Made by a program: the position numbers and the translations under genes. From a virus, in IMG/VR virus record IMGVR_UViG_3300034198_011086, positions 1 to 47,574 of that record: 47,574 bases of DNA; one strand, written 5' to 3'. Under the pieces are notes generated by a model. It was not told the DNA's origin. It did not search any database and was given only the letters and a program-made list of their open reading frames with translations. Shown here one piece after another: positions 14,533-25,224 of the stretch (position 1 is its first letter; the number at the start of each line of letters is the position of its first letter).

Positions 14533-14880
14533 ATGCAACCCATCACCGTTTCCACGACGAACGCAACCGCCGGAACGACCTATAGTTCCAAGGTCCGCAT
14601 GGATAGTTGGGCCGCGGCACAGTCAATTATTCAGGTTGATGTGACGGGGACCGCCACCTACACGGTCGAAACAAGCATGGATGATCCCGATAGCCCGACG
14701 AATCCTGTCCCTGTTGCAAGTATGACTTGGATTAATTGCGCGGATGGTGCTGTTGTTGGCAAAACGGCGAGCGCTCAGGGCGTTTTGGCGGCCACACCGA
14801 CATTTGTTCGCATCAAACAGACAGCGGGTAATGGCTCCACCACCATGACCATCGCGCAATTCAGCAACGTACCGCTCTGA
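14533..14880 (+). CDS. Beta-rich structural protein
   Basis: A 115-aa protein from ATG 14533, just after the previous stop. It is rich in Thr, Val and Ala with regular alternation (QSIIQVDVTGTATYTVETSM, TFVRIKQTAGNGSTTMTIAQ), so probably a beta sandwich. The layout is that of small phage head or connector proteins. A longer frame exists upstream but would overlap the whole 14367 gene, so it is not used. Confidence 0.65.
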   Translation: MQPITVSTTNATAGTTYSSKVRMDSWAAAQSIIQVDVTGTATYTVETSMDDPDSPTNPVPVASMTWINCADGAVVGKTASAQGVLAATPTFVRIKQTAGNGSTTMTIAQFSNVPL

Positions 14881-14881
14881 T

Positions 14882-15598
14882 ATGGCGTCTTCCGGCACAT
14901 ACGACTTCAATCCTTCGCTTGGCGAAATCCTGCTAAACGCATTTAGCCGGTGCGGGATTCGTCGTACTGCCATCCTTCAAGAACATCTTCAGGATGCCCG
15001 TTTCGAAACAAACTTGATGTTTACGGAATGGGCAAACCGTGGCGTCAACCTTTGGAAGGTTGACAAGCAAAGCATCCCGCTTGCTCAAGGCGTGGCGACC
15101 TATTATGCGGACTCAACGCTTCAACCAAATGGGGCGTCTAAGACGATTATGGTTCTGGATGCATATATCACCACAGGCAACGGTCAAAGTCAGTTTGATC
15201 GCGTAATCATGCCGATTTCTCGCACGGAATACGCGCAAGTTCCGAACAAAAACCTTCAATCTCCGCCAACATCTTTTTGGTTTGATCGTCTTATTAACCC
15301 AACGATCACCTTGTGGCCTGTCCCTGATCAGTCAAACCAATATACGTTAACTTTTTATCGCGTTATCCAAATCCAAGACGCGGAAGTTAGCAATGCTCAG
15401 ACATTGGATGTTCCATATCGTTGGCTTGACGCCGTATGTTCTGGCTTGGCGGCTCGCTTGTCCGCTATTTATGCGCCAGAACGGCTTCAATTGCTGACGG
15501 CGAAGGCGGAACAGTCCTATCAAATTGCGTCTACGCAGGACACCGAAAATGTCCCGCTATACATTATGCCGGGGCTCTCGGGATATTACAGGACGTGA
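14882..15598 (+). CDS. Head-tail adaptor, P22 gp4-like
   Basis: Predicted connector ring protein that sits under the portal and closes the filled head, 238 aa. The N-terminal helices (GEILLNAFSRCGIRRTAI, DARFETNLMFTEWANRGVNL) followed by beta stretches (SKTIMVLDAYI, TITLWPVPDQSNQYTLTFY) and a final helical block (RWLDAVCSGLAARLSAIYAP) match the gp4-type adaptor family. It follows the capsid unit, as in P22-like podoviruses. Starts one base after the previous stop. Confidence 0.75.
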   Translation: MASSGTYDFNPSLGEILLNAFSRCGIRRTAILQEHLQDARFETNLMFTEWANRGVNLWKVDKQSIPLAQGVATYYADSTLQPNGASKTIMVLDAYITTGNGQSQFDRVIMPISRTEYAQVPNKNLQSPPTSFWFDRLINPTITLWPVPDQSNQYTLTFYRVIQIQDAEVSNAQTLDVPYRWLDAVCSGLAARLSAIYAPERLQLLTAKAEQSYQIASTQDTENVPLYIMPGLSGYYRT

Positions 15599-15601
15599 CG
15601 T

Positions 15602-16564
15602 ATGGCCTATCGTCCTCATGGTCGCGCCCAAGTTAATATCAATAATCCTCGTGCATTTGCGCGATGCGATAGGTGCGGGTTCATCTACAACCACAGTGAT
15701 TTGCGCTGGCAATATGACTATCGTGGTCCAAGATTGGCAAACTTGAGGATTTTGGTTTGCCAGCCTTGTTATGATAAGCCGCAGGCGCAACTTAAACCAA
15801 TTCTCATTACACAAGACCCAATCCCGATCCTCAATGCGCGTCCTGAGGACTATGTCTACGCGAATACCAACAAGCGCACGACATCAAATCAATCTTTAAC
15901 GCCGACTTCAGTGTCCGGGAACGGCACAAATGCCACGTTTACGTTCAATATTGACTCGTCTGTGGCTGCTGTTGCTGTCGGGAGTACGGTTGTTATCCAA
16001 GGCATGGTCCCAACAAGCTATAATGGGACGTATCTTGTCACGGCAGCCACAAATACCCCGGCGTGGACAATAACAATACCGAATACGACAACGGCGGCTT
16101 TGGCTTATGCGGGTCAAGTTGTAATCAATATTGATCCCAAGACTGGGTTGCCGGTTGTTTCTGTTGATACCCGCATTACGGATACGGGAAGCATTCGGTC
16201 TACGCAGCCGATTGGCATTCCAACAGGGTTCAATGCTGATGCTGTGCCGCCATTATACTTGACCACGCAGAACAACAGGGTCTTGGACCTTGTTTCGTTG
16301 GTCTCCGATGGCAATTACACGGTAACAGCGACAACGATCACGCCGCATGGCCTTGCGACCAATGATTCTGTGGCGGTCGAGGACGTAAACAATAACACGG
16401 CTTTTGGCTTCTATAGTGTGACTGTGGTTTCGGCCACTGTTTTCACCTATACGGTTAACACTCCGATAGTCGCCGGAAGCCTTTTGACTGCAAACACAAG
16501 AATAAGTGTGGTATTGGTTGGATTGCCCACGGATTACAACCAAATACCGCAGACGGGGACCTGA
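15602..16564 (+). CDS. Zinc-ribbon structural protein
   Basis: A 320-aa protein with an N-terminal Cys4 zinc-ribbon: ARCDRCGFIYNHSDLRWQYD at about 20-39 and LRILVCQPCYDKPQ at about 48-61. The remaining 230 residues are Thr/Val-rich repeats of beta type (NATFTFNIDSSVAAVAVGST, VTATTITPHGLATNDSVAVE), like Ig-ish virion domains. It lies between the adaptor and the large fibre, so it is likely part of the connector or fibre attachment. I know similar Cys4 proteins in other short-tailed phages only as structural proteins of unknown role. Confidence 0.7.
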   Translation: MAYRPHGRAQVNINNPRAFARCDRCGFIYNHSDLRWQYDYRGPRLANLRILVCQPCYDKPQAQLKPILITQDPIPILNARPEDYVYANTNKRTTSNQSLTPTSVSGNGTNATFTFNIDSSVAAVAVGSTVVIQGMVPTSYNGTYLVTAATNTPAWTITIPNTTTAALAYAGQVVINIDPKTGLPVVSVDTRITDTGSIRSTQPIGIPTGFNADAVPPLYLTTQNNRVLDLVSLVSDGNYTVTATTITPHGLATNDSVAVEDVNNNTAFGFYSVTVVSATVFTYTVNTPIVAGSLLTANTRISVVLVGLPTDYNQIPQTGT

Positions 16565-19162
<2,598 letters not shown>

Positions 19163-19173
19163 GGAGAGCAAAC

Positions 19174-19425
19174 ATGGTCGATGGAAGCAGAGCCCCCGGT
19201 GTAGTTCCTTGGGCAATCATCAACAGCACAACAAACATTTGCGAGAATTGTTCTGCGTGGGACGGCGTAACACCTTGGTCGCCAGCGCCCGGATATTACG
19301 CAGTTGCCATTGGCGACAGCGGCGCGTGGACATGGTGGTCCTACGACCCAGCCACGCAAACATGGTCGCCGCCACCTGAACCGATCCCTAACCCCGACGC
19401 CGGGACAGAACCAACGGTGTTATAA
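19174..19425 (+). CDS. Trp-rich small hypothetical protein
   Basis: An 83-aa protein with a good GGGAGAG box. The middle is Trp- and Pro-rich (AWDGVTPWSPAPGYYAVAIG, WTWWSYDPATQTWSPPPEP) with a CENC pair at about residues 23-26. The WSYDP-TQTW pattern resembles small beta modules attached to fibres or carbohydrate-binding proteins. It lies between the collagen fibre and the cupin, and its stop overlaps the cupin start. It may be a fibre accessory protein; unproven. Confidence 0.6.
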   Translation: MVDGSRAPGVVPWAIINSTTNICENCSAWDGVTPWSPAPGYYAVAIGDSGAWTWWSYDPATQTWSPPPEPIPNPDAGTEPTVL

Positions 19426-19739
19426 TGCTTCGCGCAAAAGCACTCGCACTTGGCGGCTTGCACGGTACGATCTACGACTTTGAGAACGTCGGGGATAGGC
19501 TCCCGATGCACATTCATACAGCAGACAACAACCATATAAGCATCGTGGCGCGGGGGTCCATTCGTACATCAGGGAACGGCTGGGAAAAGATATGCACAGC
19601 GGGCGACGTAATCGACTGGCGCCCCAACGATCCGCACGAATTTACAGCCCTTCAGCCAAATACGCGCGTCGTGAATATCGTAAAGGGCCGGGGCCAGCCG
19701 GGGCAAACTTTTGTTGGAGGGGAAGACAATGCCGTTTAG
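19425..19739 (+). CDS. Cupin-fold protein
   Basis: A 104-aa single cupin. Motif 1 is PMHIHTADNNHISIVARG (residues about 27-44; His pair for metal) and motif 2 is GDVIDWRPNDPHEFTALQP (about 65-83), ending in a strand with VVNIVKG. Cupins of this size include sugar isomerases, epimerases and metal-binding storage folds. Here it overlaps the methyltransferase-glycosyltransferase gene, so a role in sugar modification is plausible but not shown. Starts on the TAATG overlap. Confidence 0.75.
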   Translation: MLRAKALALGGLHGTIYDFENVGDRLPMHIHTADNNHISIVARGSIRTSGNGWEKICTAGDVIDWRPNDPHEFTALQPNTRVVNIVKGRGQPGQTFVGGEDNAV

Positions 19740-21312
19740 TTCAGAGAAGGGGAAAGAAAGTATCAAGCGCATAATTGAGCGTGTTCCTCACGCGACAATG
19801 CTTGATGTCGGTTGCGGCTGTGGGACATACGCACTCATGTTTGACGATGCCGAAATAACCGGCGTTGAGATATGGGAGCCATATATTGAGAAGTACAATC
19901 TCCGCACGCTTTATGATGACATCATTCTTGCGGATGCACGCGAATGGGAGCCTGACGCTCACTATGATGTCGCAATAGCCGGTGATGTTCTTGAACACAT
20001 GACCGCAAATGAGGCTGAAGAGCTTCTCAAAAAGCTGCGCAAGTGCGCTGATACGGTCGTTGTTAGCATCCCGATTGGCTATTACCCGCAGGGTGAATAT
20101 GACGGCAATCCGCACGAAACTCATATAACCGATGACTGGACGCACGAGAAGTTTGTTGAGGCGTTCGGTACGCCCGACTGGCATAAGATTGACGGCGAGA
20201 TTGGCGTTTATATTTGGTCAAGACATAAGGTCCGCCCGAAGATTGCCGTCTATGCAATCAGCAAGAATGAAGAAACCTTCGTGGACCGTTTCTGCGAAAC
20301 TGCGAAAGACGCCGACCTGATCTCAATCTCAGACACAGGAAGCACCGATGAGACGGTTGAAAAAGCTCGGACGTGTGGTGCTGTGGTCAATCATATATGC
20401 ATCACTCCTTGGCGGTTCGATCATGCTCGCAATGCTGCTCTCGCTCTTCTTCCTCGCGATATTGATATTTGTGTATCACTCGATCTAGACGAGGTTTTGC
20501 AGCCCGGATGGCGCGAGGAGATAGAGCGCGTCTGGGAGCCGGGGACGACGACGCGCCTGCGTTATATGTTCGACTGGGGCTGTGGCATCGCATTCAAATA
20601 CGAAAAGATACATGCCCGCCACGGCTATTATTGGCATCATCCCTGCCACGAATATCCTGTGCCGGATGGGCGGATAAAGGAAGTCTGGGCCGACACGGAC
20701 ATGCTTCTGGTTATCCATAAGCCTGACCCGACGAAGTCACGCGGTCAGTACCTTGATCTGCTGGAGCTATCGGTTAAGGAAGACCCGGACTGCCCCCGCA
20801 ATTCGTTCTATTACGCCCGCGAGCTTTCGTTCCACGGCAAATGGCGCGAGAGCATTGAGGCGTGCGAGCGTTATCTGAAGCTCCCCCGTGCTACTTGGCC
20901 GAATGAGAGGTGCTACGCCTATCGCGTTATGGGTCGCTGCTACAACGAGCTTGGCGAGCCTTGGAATGCGGAGCGCATGTTCCAGATGGCGGCGTATGAA
21001 GCTCCCAATACCCGCGAGCCTTGGTGTGAACTGGCGATGCTTATGTACCGCCAACACCGTTGGGAGGAGTGTTTCGCTTCTGCCATGCGTGCGTTGAGGA
21101 TTAAAGACCGCATGATGGTCTACACTGTTGACCCTGAAGTATGGGGGCATCAGCCGCATGATCTGGCAAGCATCTCCGCTTATCACCTTGGACTTCGGGA
21201 TATTTCTATAGAACAAGCCAAAATCGCTCTTGAACTGTCTCCTCAAGACAAGAGGCTACAAGCCAATCTTAACTTCCTGATTGAGGGGCCTCTAAAGGAA
21301 AAGGCAGCATGA
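19729..21312 (+). CDS. Methyltransferase-glycosyltransferase-TPR fusion
   Basis: A 527-aa three-part protein from ATG 19729 (GGAGG box). Part 1 (about 1-165) is a class I SAM methyltransferase: MLDVGCGCGTYALMF (motif I), GVEIWEPYIE, and YDVAIAGDVLEHM. Part 2 (about 168-340) is a GT2-type glycosyltransferase: KIAVYAISKNEE, SISDTGSTDETVE, WRFDHARNAALA and the metal site SLDLDEVLQPGW. Part 3 (about 350-527) is a TPR-like helical array (FYYARELSFHGKWRESIEAC, LAMLMYRQHRWEECFASAM). It could add and methylate a sugar on a surface glycan or on the neighbouring GPT fibre. Such a chain is large for a phage tail-module enzyme. Confidence 0.85.
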   Translation: MPFSSEKGKESIKRIIERVPHATMLDVGCGCGTYALMFDDAEITGVEIWEPYIEKYNLRTLYDDIILADAREWEPDAHYDVAIAGDVLEHMTANEAEELLKKLRKCADTVVVSIPIGYYPQGEYDGNPHETHITDDWTHEKFVEAFGTPDWHKIDGEIGVYIWSRHKVRPKIAVYAISKNEETFVDRFCETAKDADLISISDTGSTDETVEKARTCGAVVNHICITPWRFDHARNAALALLPRDIDICVSLDLDEVLQPGWREEIERVWEPGTTTRLRYMFDWGCGIAFKYEKIHARHGYYWHHPCHEYPVPDGRIKEVWADTDMLLVIHKPDPTKSRGQYLDLLELSVKEDPDCPRNSFYYARELSFHGKWRESIEACERYLKLPRATWPNERCYAYRVMGRCYNELGEPWNAERMFQMAAYEAPNTREPWCELAMLMYRQHRWEECFASAMRALRIKDRMMVYTVDPEVWGHQPHDLASISAYHLGLRDISIEQAKIALELSPQDKRLQANLNFLIEGPLKEKAA

Positions 21313-21551
21313 GGATGGAAGCGCAGTTCATCATCAATGTCCTTGGCGGTATTGTCATGACCGGCCTTGGTTGGATACTGCGCGAGTTGTGGAGCGCGGT
21401 TAAGAGCCTTCGCTCCGATCTTCAGCGGATCGAGGTTGCGTTGCCTACGAACTATGTGCAGCGCAATGATCTCGACGCCCGGATGAAGCACATCGAAGAT
21501 ATGTTCCAGCGCATATATGACAAGCTGGATACAAAGGCGGACAAGCCCTGA
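21309..21551 (+). CDS. Small membrane protein with coiled coil, holin-like candidate
   Basis: An 80-aa protein with one N-terminal membrane segment (FIINVLGGIVMTGLGWIL, about residues 6-23) and a charged helical tail (SLRSDLQRIEVALPTNYVQR, DARMKHIEDMFQRIYDKLDT). This shape is seen in phage proteins near lysis genes. It may be a holin or a spanin-like helper, but one membrane span alone does not decide. It overlaps the previous gene by 4 bp and the next by one base. Confidence 0.6.
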   Translation: MRMEAQFIINVLGGIVMTGLGWILRELWSAVKSLRSDLQRIEVALPTNYVQRNDLDARMKHIEDMFQRIYDKLDTKADKP

Positions 21552-22405
21552 TGGCAAACGACAAGGTCGCCATTTGGAATCAAACGATCAAGCTGGGGCG
21601 GTCTCCGGCCAATGGCGAGCTTTTGATTGGTAATGGTGCGGATTTCAATCTTGCGGCACTGACGGCTGGATCCAACGTCACAATCACAAACAGCGCGGGC
21701 GGCATTACGATTGCATCGACCAATCCCGTTGGCACGGTTACTGGTGTGACCGCCACCTCACCCCTTGCTTCGACCGGGGGAACTACACCAGATATATCTC
21801 TTTCTGGCACTGTCGGCGTGGCCAATGGCGGCACAGGCGCGACTACTCTGACAGCTAACAACGTCCTTCTTGGCAATGGCACAAGCGTTGTTCAGTTCGT
21901 TGCGCCGGGGACAAGCGGCAATGTCCTAACGAGTAATGGTACGACGTGGGCGAGTACCACCATCGCAAAGAATTTTACGTTAGCATGTAAAACGGCAGAC
22001 CAGTCAGTCACAAGTAGTACAACTCTTGTTGATGCTTCATCACTAGAGTTCACAATGGACGCAAATAAGAGTTATATATTTGAAACTACTTTGTATATGA
22101 CAGCAAATACGTCTGGCGGTTACAAAATTGGATTTACAGGTCCATCAACCCCAACAAAATTAAGGATTGGCGTGGGGTCCGCATTTGCAAGCGGCGGGCA
22201 AAGGCTTTTTGCTGAACTAACTGCTTATGGAACATTGGATACATACACAGCTACGCCGACAGCGTTAACCTATATTCTGCAAGGCAAAATCGAAAACGGG
22301 GGAAATGCTGGAGCGTTTAAGGTCCAATTCGCGCAAGGTGCATCGAACGCAAATGCGACGATAATGGAAAAGGCATCATTTATCCAATGGGCGGAGGTCA
22401 CCTGA
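21551..22405 (+). CDS. Tail fibre protein
   Basis: A 284-aa fibre-type protein. The first 120 residues are fibre repeats (GELLIGNGADFNLAALTAGS, GVANGGTGATTLTANNVLLG: the NGGTGATT-type word is widely found in phage fibres). The rest is a compact beta domain (SSLEFTMDANKSYIFETTLY, LTYILQGKIENGGNAGAFKV) like the C-terminal heads of fibres. It sits between the holin-like gene and the chimeric gene. Its TGA overlaps the next ATG. Confidence 0.75.
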   Translation: MANDKVAIWNQTIKLGRSPANGELLIGNGADFNLAALTAGSNVTITNSAGGITIASTNPVGTVTGVTATSPLASTGGTTPDISLSGTVGVANGGTGATTLTANNVLLGNGTSVVQFVAPGTSGNVLTSNGTTWASTTIAKNFTLACKTADQSVTSSTTLVDASSLEFTMDANKSYIFETTLYMTANTSGGYKIGFTGPSTPTKLRIGVGSAFASGGQRLFAELTAYGTLDTYTATPTALTYILQGKIENGGNAGAFKVQFAQGASNANATIMEKASFIQWAEVT

Positions 22406-22755
22406 TGCGAACATCGAAAGCCGGTATTGATCTCATCAAGCAGTGCGAAGGGCTGGAGCTTGCGGCCTATCCTGACCCGGCGACTGGTGCCGCTGCTCAA
22501 TTGAGTGCCCCGGCAAATGGTAACCCCGGTTCAACGTATGGCGGCGGTGGTGGTGGCGGAAATAGTAACGGAACAAACTTCGGCTCAACAGGATCGGGTG
22601 GCGGCTTTACTGAAAAAGTATACGTCTATGGTGACCTGACGATTGGCGCAACTATCGCGTATGCGGTCGGTGGCGGAGGAGCAGCAGGAACTGCTAATAC
22701 TGTGAGCGGCGGAGCGGGTGCAAACGGCGGCATTGTCATCGAATGGGACTACTGA
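22405..22755 (+). CDS. Chimera: lysozyme N-terminus fused to a Gly-rich fibre tip
   Basis: A 116-aa protein from ATG 22405 (GGAGG box). Residues 1-28 (MRTSKAGIDLIKQCEGLELA, then AYPDPATG) are the start of a T4-type lysozyme (GH24), including the catalytic-type Glu. The rest of the enzyme (TIGYGHT motif and core) is absent. From about residue 30 it becomes a Gly-rich fibre C-terminus ([37 protein letters not shown], ending NGGIVIEWDY). It cannot be an active lysozyme. It looks like a deletion or recombination joint between a lysozyme and a fibre gene that has stayed in frame. Confidence 0.75.
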   Translation: MRTSKAGIDLIKQCEGLELAAYPDPATGAAAQLSAPANGNPGSTYGGGGGGGNSNGTNFGSTGSGGGFTEKVYVYGDLTIGATIAYAVGGGGAAGTANTVSGGAGANGGIVIEWDY

Positions 22756-22777
22756 CATGCGAGCTTCATGAGGAACC

Positions 22778-23260
22778 ATGTTCGATCCAGACAAGATCAC
22801 TAAAATGATAGGCATCGGAACGGCAGCGATAGCATTCGTTGGTGGAGGATATTCCTTGTCGGATAAAATTGGGTTCTTCAAAAAGCCGATACTCGAATGG
22901 ACGCCGGAATATTTCTCCATCTCGAACGGACCCGCCAATAGCGAGTTTCATGTCGTTGTAGCGCGCAAAAAGTATCGCGATGATTGCTCGGTGGAAGACT
23001 TCTACCTTGAGGTCCGCGACAGCGGTTACAATGTCCATAAGGCAAAACCCTCGATAGCTAAATTTAGCGGTCCTGCTGGCCCGGATATCGACAAGTTTGC
23101 TTACAGCATCACGATTCAGCCCTCCGGCGATGTTGCGACGGGAACCGCAACACTTCTGGCGCATATCAGATACAAGTGCCCAGACGGCGAAACCGTGATA
23201 AACTATCCAAAACACAAGAACTTGACGTTCGAAATAACCAAAAGTGGAGCCGGGGAATGA
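22778..23260 (+). CDS. Membrane-anchored hypothetical protein in the lysis region
   Basis: A 160-aa protein with an N-terminal hydrophobic segment (KMIGIGTAAIAFVGGGYSL, about residues 9-27) followed by a soluble beta-type domain (FHVVVARKKYRDDCSVEDFY, YSITIQPSGDVATGTATLLA). The layout, small anchor then periplasm-sized domain, is common next to phage endolysins. Its TGA overlaps the endolysin ATG (ATGA), so they are coupled. Family unknown to me. Confidence 0.6.
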   Translation: MFDPDKITKMIGIGTAAIAFVGGGYSLSDKIGFFKKPILEWTPEYFSISNGPANSEFHVVVARKKYRDDCSVEDFYLEVRDSGYNVHKAKPSIAKFSGPAGPDIDKFAYSITIQPSGDVATGTATLLAHIRYKCPDGETVINYPKHKNLTFEITKSGAGE

Positions 23261-24069
23261 GCCAGCTTTCCGACGATCTTCGCGCCCTTGGGCCTCGCGC
23301 CAAGAAAGACCTGATTGATGGTCTTGCATCGTCTGCGCCAGCCCTCATGGAAAAGTATGAAATCAACACGCCGTTGCGACAGTGCCATTTTTGGGCACAA
23401 TGGGCGCATGAGAGCGGCGGCTTTCGCTACATGCAGGAAATCTGGGGGCCGACGCCTGCACAGGCTCGGTATGAAGGCCGCAAAGACCTTGGAAACACCC
23501 AGAAGGGCGATGGATTTCGCTTCCGTGGCCGTGGCCTCGCCCAGCTAACCGGGCGGGCTAATTACGCCGAAATGTCAAAAAAGATCGGCGTTGATCTGAT
23601 TGCCAATCCTGATGAAGCAGCCAAGCCGTCCATCGCGCTCCAGATCGCCTGCGAATACTGGAAATCTCGCAAAATCAATGCCTTGGCTGACAAGGACGAT
23701 GTGGTCGGAGTAACCAAGAAGATAAATGGAGGCACGAATGGCCTTCAGGATCGCAAGGCGCAGTTGGCTGTGGCTAAGAAGATGTGGGCGGATAATACGC
23801 CTGAAGACGCTCCGGTTCAGAGGGAAGAGAAGCCGGAAAAGACCATGCTTCAGAGCAAGCAGGGCAATGGCGCTATTGCAATTGGCGCAATTGGAAGCGT
23901 CGGAGCGGTCAAGGAAATAGCTGCTCAGGCTCAGGACGCTACAGATACATTTAGCCAGATTTCCGGGCTGCTAAAGAACCCGTCATTCCTGATGATGGTT
24001 GCGATTGTCGTGATCGGCGGGGCGATCTGGTACTGGCGTAAGAAGAACTTGGAGGAGCATGGCGTATGA
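23257..24069 (+). CDS. GH19-type endolysin with C-terminal membrane segment
   Basis: Predicted peptidoglycan hydrolase of the GH19 (chitinase-like lysozyme) fold, 270 aa from ATG 23257. Catalytic candidates are Glu 52 in QWAHESGGF and Glu 73 in RYEGRKDLGNT; the block GDGFRFRGRGLAQLTGRANY is the family signature. After about residue 185 there is a Glu/Lys/Gln linker and then, near the end, a membrane helix (FLMMVAIVVIGGAIWYW) with a positive tail. A C-terminal anchor on an endolysin is unusual and would keep it at the membrane. Followed by spanins. Confidence 0.88.
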   Translation: MSQLSDDLRALGPRAKKDLIDGLASSAPALMEKYEINTPLRQCHFWAQWAHESGGFRYMQEIWGPTPAQARYEGRKDLGNTQKGDGFRFRGRGLAQLTGRANYAEMSKKIGVDLIANPDEAAKPSIALQIACEYWKSRKINALADKDDVVGVTKKINGGTNGLQDRKAQLAVAKKMWADNTPEDAPVQREEKPEKTMLQSKQGNGAIAIGAIGSVGAVKEIAAQAQDATDTFSQISGLLKNPSFLMMVAIVVIGGAIWYWRKKNLEEHGV

Positions 24070-24296
24070 TTGCTTTCCTTCTGACCCCTCTTGGGCGCTA
24101 CATCATGGTCGGCAGTGTGGTTATCGCCGCTATTTTTGGGGCCTATTACAAGGTTCGTTCCGACGCCGTCAGGGAGGCTGCCCAGAAGGCTCAGGAAGAC
24201 GCTATGCGGAGGACAAAAGATGCGCTTGACCGTGGCAATGCTGTTGACACTAGCCCTGAGCGGCTGCGCGACAATGACGGGTTCCGTAGAGACTAA
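24066..24296 (+). CDS. Inner-membrane spanin (Rz-like)
   Basis: A 76-aa protein with an N-terminal membrane anchor (IMVGSVVIAAIFGAYYKV) and a charged periplasmic helix (REAAQKAQEDAMRRTKDALD). It overlaps the endolysin end by 4 bp and contains the start of the lipoprotein gene in another frame. This nested pair is the classic Rz/Rz1 arrangement. Spanins fuse inner and outer membranes in the last step of lysis. Short for Rz but within range. Confidence 0.75.
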   Translation: MIAFLLTPLGRYIMVGSVVIAAIFGAYYKVRSDAVREAAQKAQEDAMRRTKDALDRGNAVDTSPERLRDNDGFRRD

Positions 24297-24417
24297 TAAG
24301 TCTGTATGCGCGGTCTGGCGGGACATTTCGTGGTCAAAAAAGGACACGGACAAGACGATTGAGGATGTCAAAATCAATAATGCGCGGCGCGAGGGCTGGT
24401 GCCACGACGCTAAATAA
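24220..24417 (+). CDS. Outer-membrane lipoprotein spanin (Rz1-like)
   Basis: A 65-aa protein from ATG 24220 with a GGAGG box. The signal peptide ends in the lipobox LALSGC (Cys 16), which would be lipid-modified and sorted to the outer membrane. The mature part is short and polar (SVETNKSVCAVWRDISWSKK) with two further Cys. Its first 77 bp overlap the inner spanin in a different frame. Host must be Gram-negative for such a pair to work. Confidence 0.8.
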   Translation: MRLTVAMLLTLALSGCATMTGSVETNKSVCAVWRDISWSKKDTDKTIEDVKINNARREGWCHDAK

Positions 24418-24448
24418 GTGCTAAAATAGGCGCTTAGGAGCTTGCCCC

Positions 24449-25219
24449 ATGACGACAGGTCTCGACTACAATTCGTATGTAAAGCAAATATGCACAATGG
24501 CCGTCCTGAACTGGCAGGAAATTGGCGGTGTAGCATATCCTGTCGATTACCCGACTGATCCGACGAATGTGGCTCTGAATCCTAGCCAGACTGCTTTCCC
24601 GCAAATGATTACTTATGCGGAAAACAGAATGTACCGCGATTTGGATTTTCTGTTCACATCAATCGCCACCACGGATTATGGCCTTACCATCGGCAGCCGC
24701 CAGATTGTTGTGCCACAGGGCACTTTTGTGGTTCCTGAACAAATCAACGTCATCACCCCGGCGGGTGTCACGGACCCCAATCTTGGAACTCGTAACCCAT
24801 TGACTCCTGTAACGAAGGAGTTTCTCGACGCTGTGTACAATGTGGCAAGTTTGACGGGATTGCCAAAGTACTTTTGCCCCTTTGATGATTATCGGTTCCT
24901 TGTGGGGCCGTACCCAGACCAGAACTATTCTTGCGAACTGATTGGGACTTACCGCCCAGACAGCCTTTCTGCGACCAACACGACGACCTTCATCAGTCTT
25001 TATCTGCCTGATTTGTTTATTATGGCTTCGATGGTCTACCTGTCGGCATATCAAAGGAACTTTGGCCGCCAGTCTGATGACCCACAAATGGCTCAATCAT
25101 ATGAAGGCCAATATCAAACTCTGCTCAAGAGTGCGATGACTGAAGAGAATCGGAAGAAATTCGAAGCTGCGGCGTGGTCTTCTCAGTCCACGTCTGTCAC
25201 CGCAACGCCAAACAGGTGA
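24449..25219 (+). CDS. Adaptor- or nozzle-like tail protein
   Basis: A 256-aa protein: helical N-terminus with a leading aromatic segment, MITYAENRMYRDLDFLFTSI, then beta strands and LPDLFIMASMVYLSAYQRNF near residue 190. The AENR-YRDLDF block is typical of a phage adaptor family present in short-tailed phages. It is the second adaptor-like gene (the first is at 14882) and the first of the tail nozzle set. A TTAGGAG box precedes the ATG. Confidence 0.7.
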   Translation: MTTGLDYNSYVKQICTMAVLNWQEIGGVAYPVDYPTDPTNVALNPSQTAFPQMITYAENRMYRDLDFLFTSIATTDYGLTIGSRQIVVPQGTFVVPEQINVITPAGVTDPNLGTRNPLTPVTKEFLDAVYNVASLTGLPKYFCPFDDYRFLVGPYPDQNYSCELIGTYRPDSLSATNTTTFISLYLPDLFIMASMVYLSAYQRNFGRQSDDPQMAQSYEGQYQTLLKSAMTEENRKKFEAAAWSSQSTSVTATPNR

Positions 25220-25224
25220 CGTAG

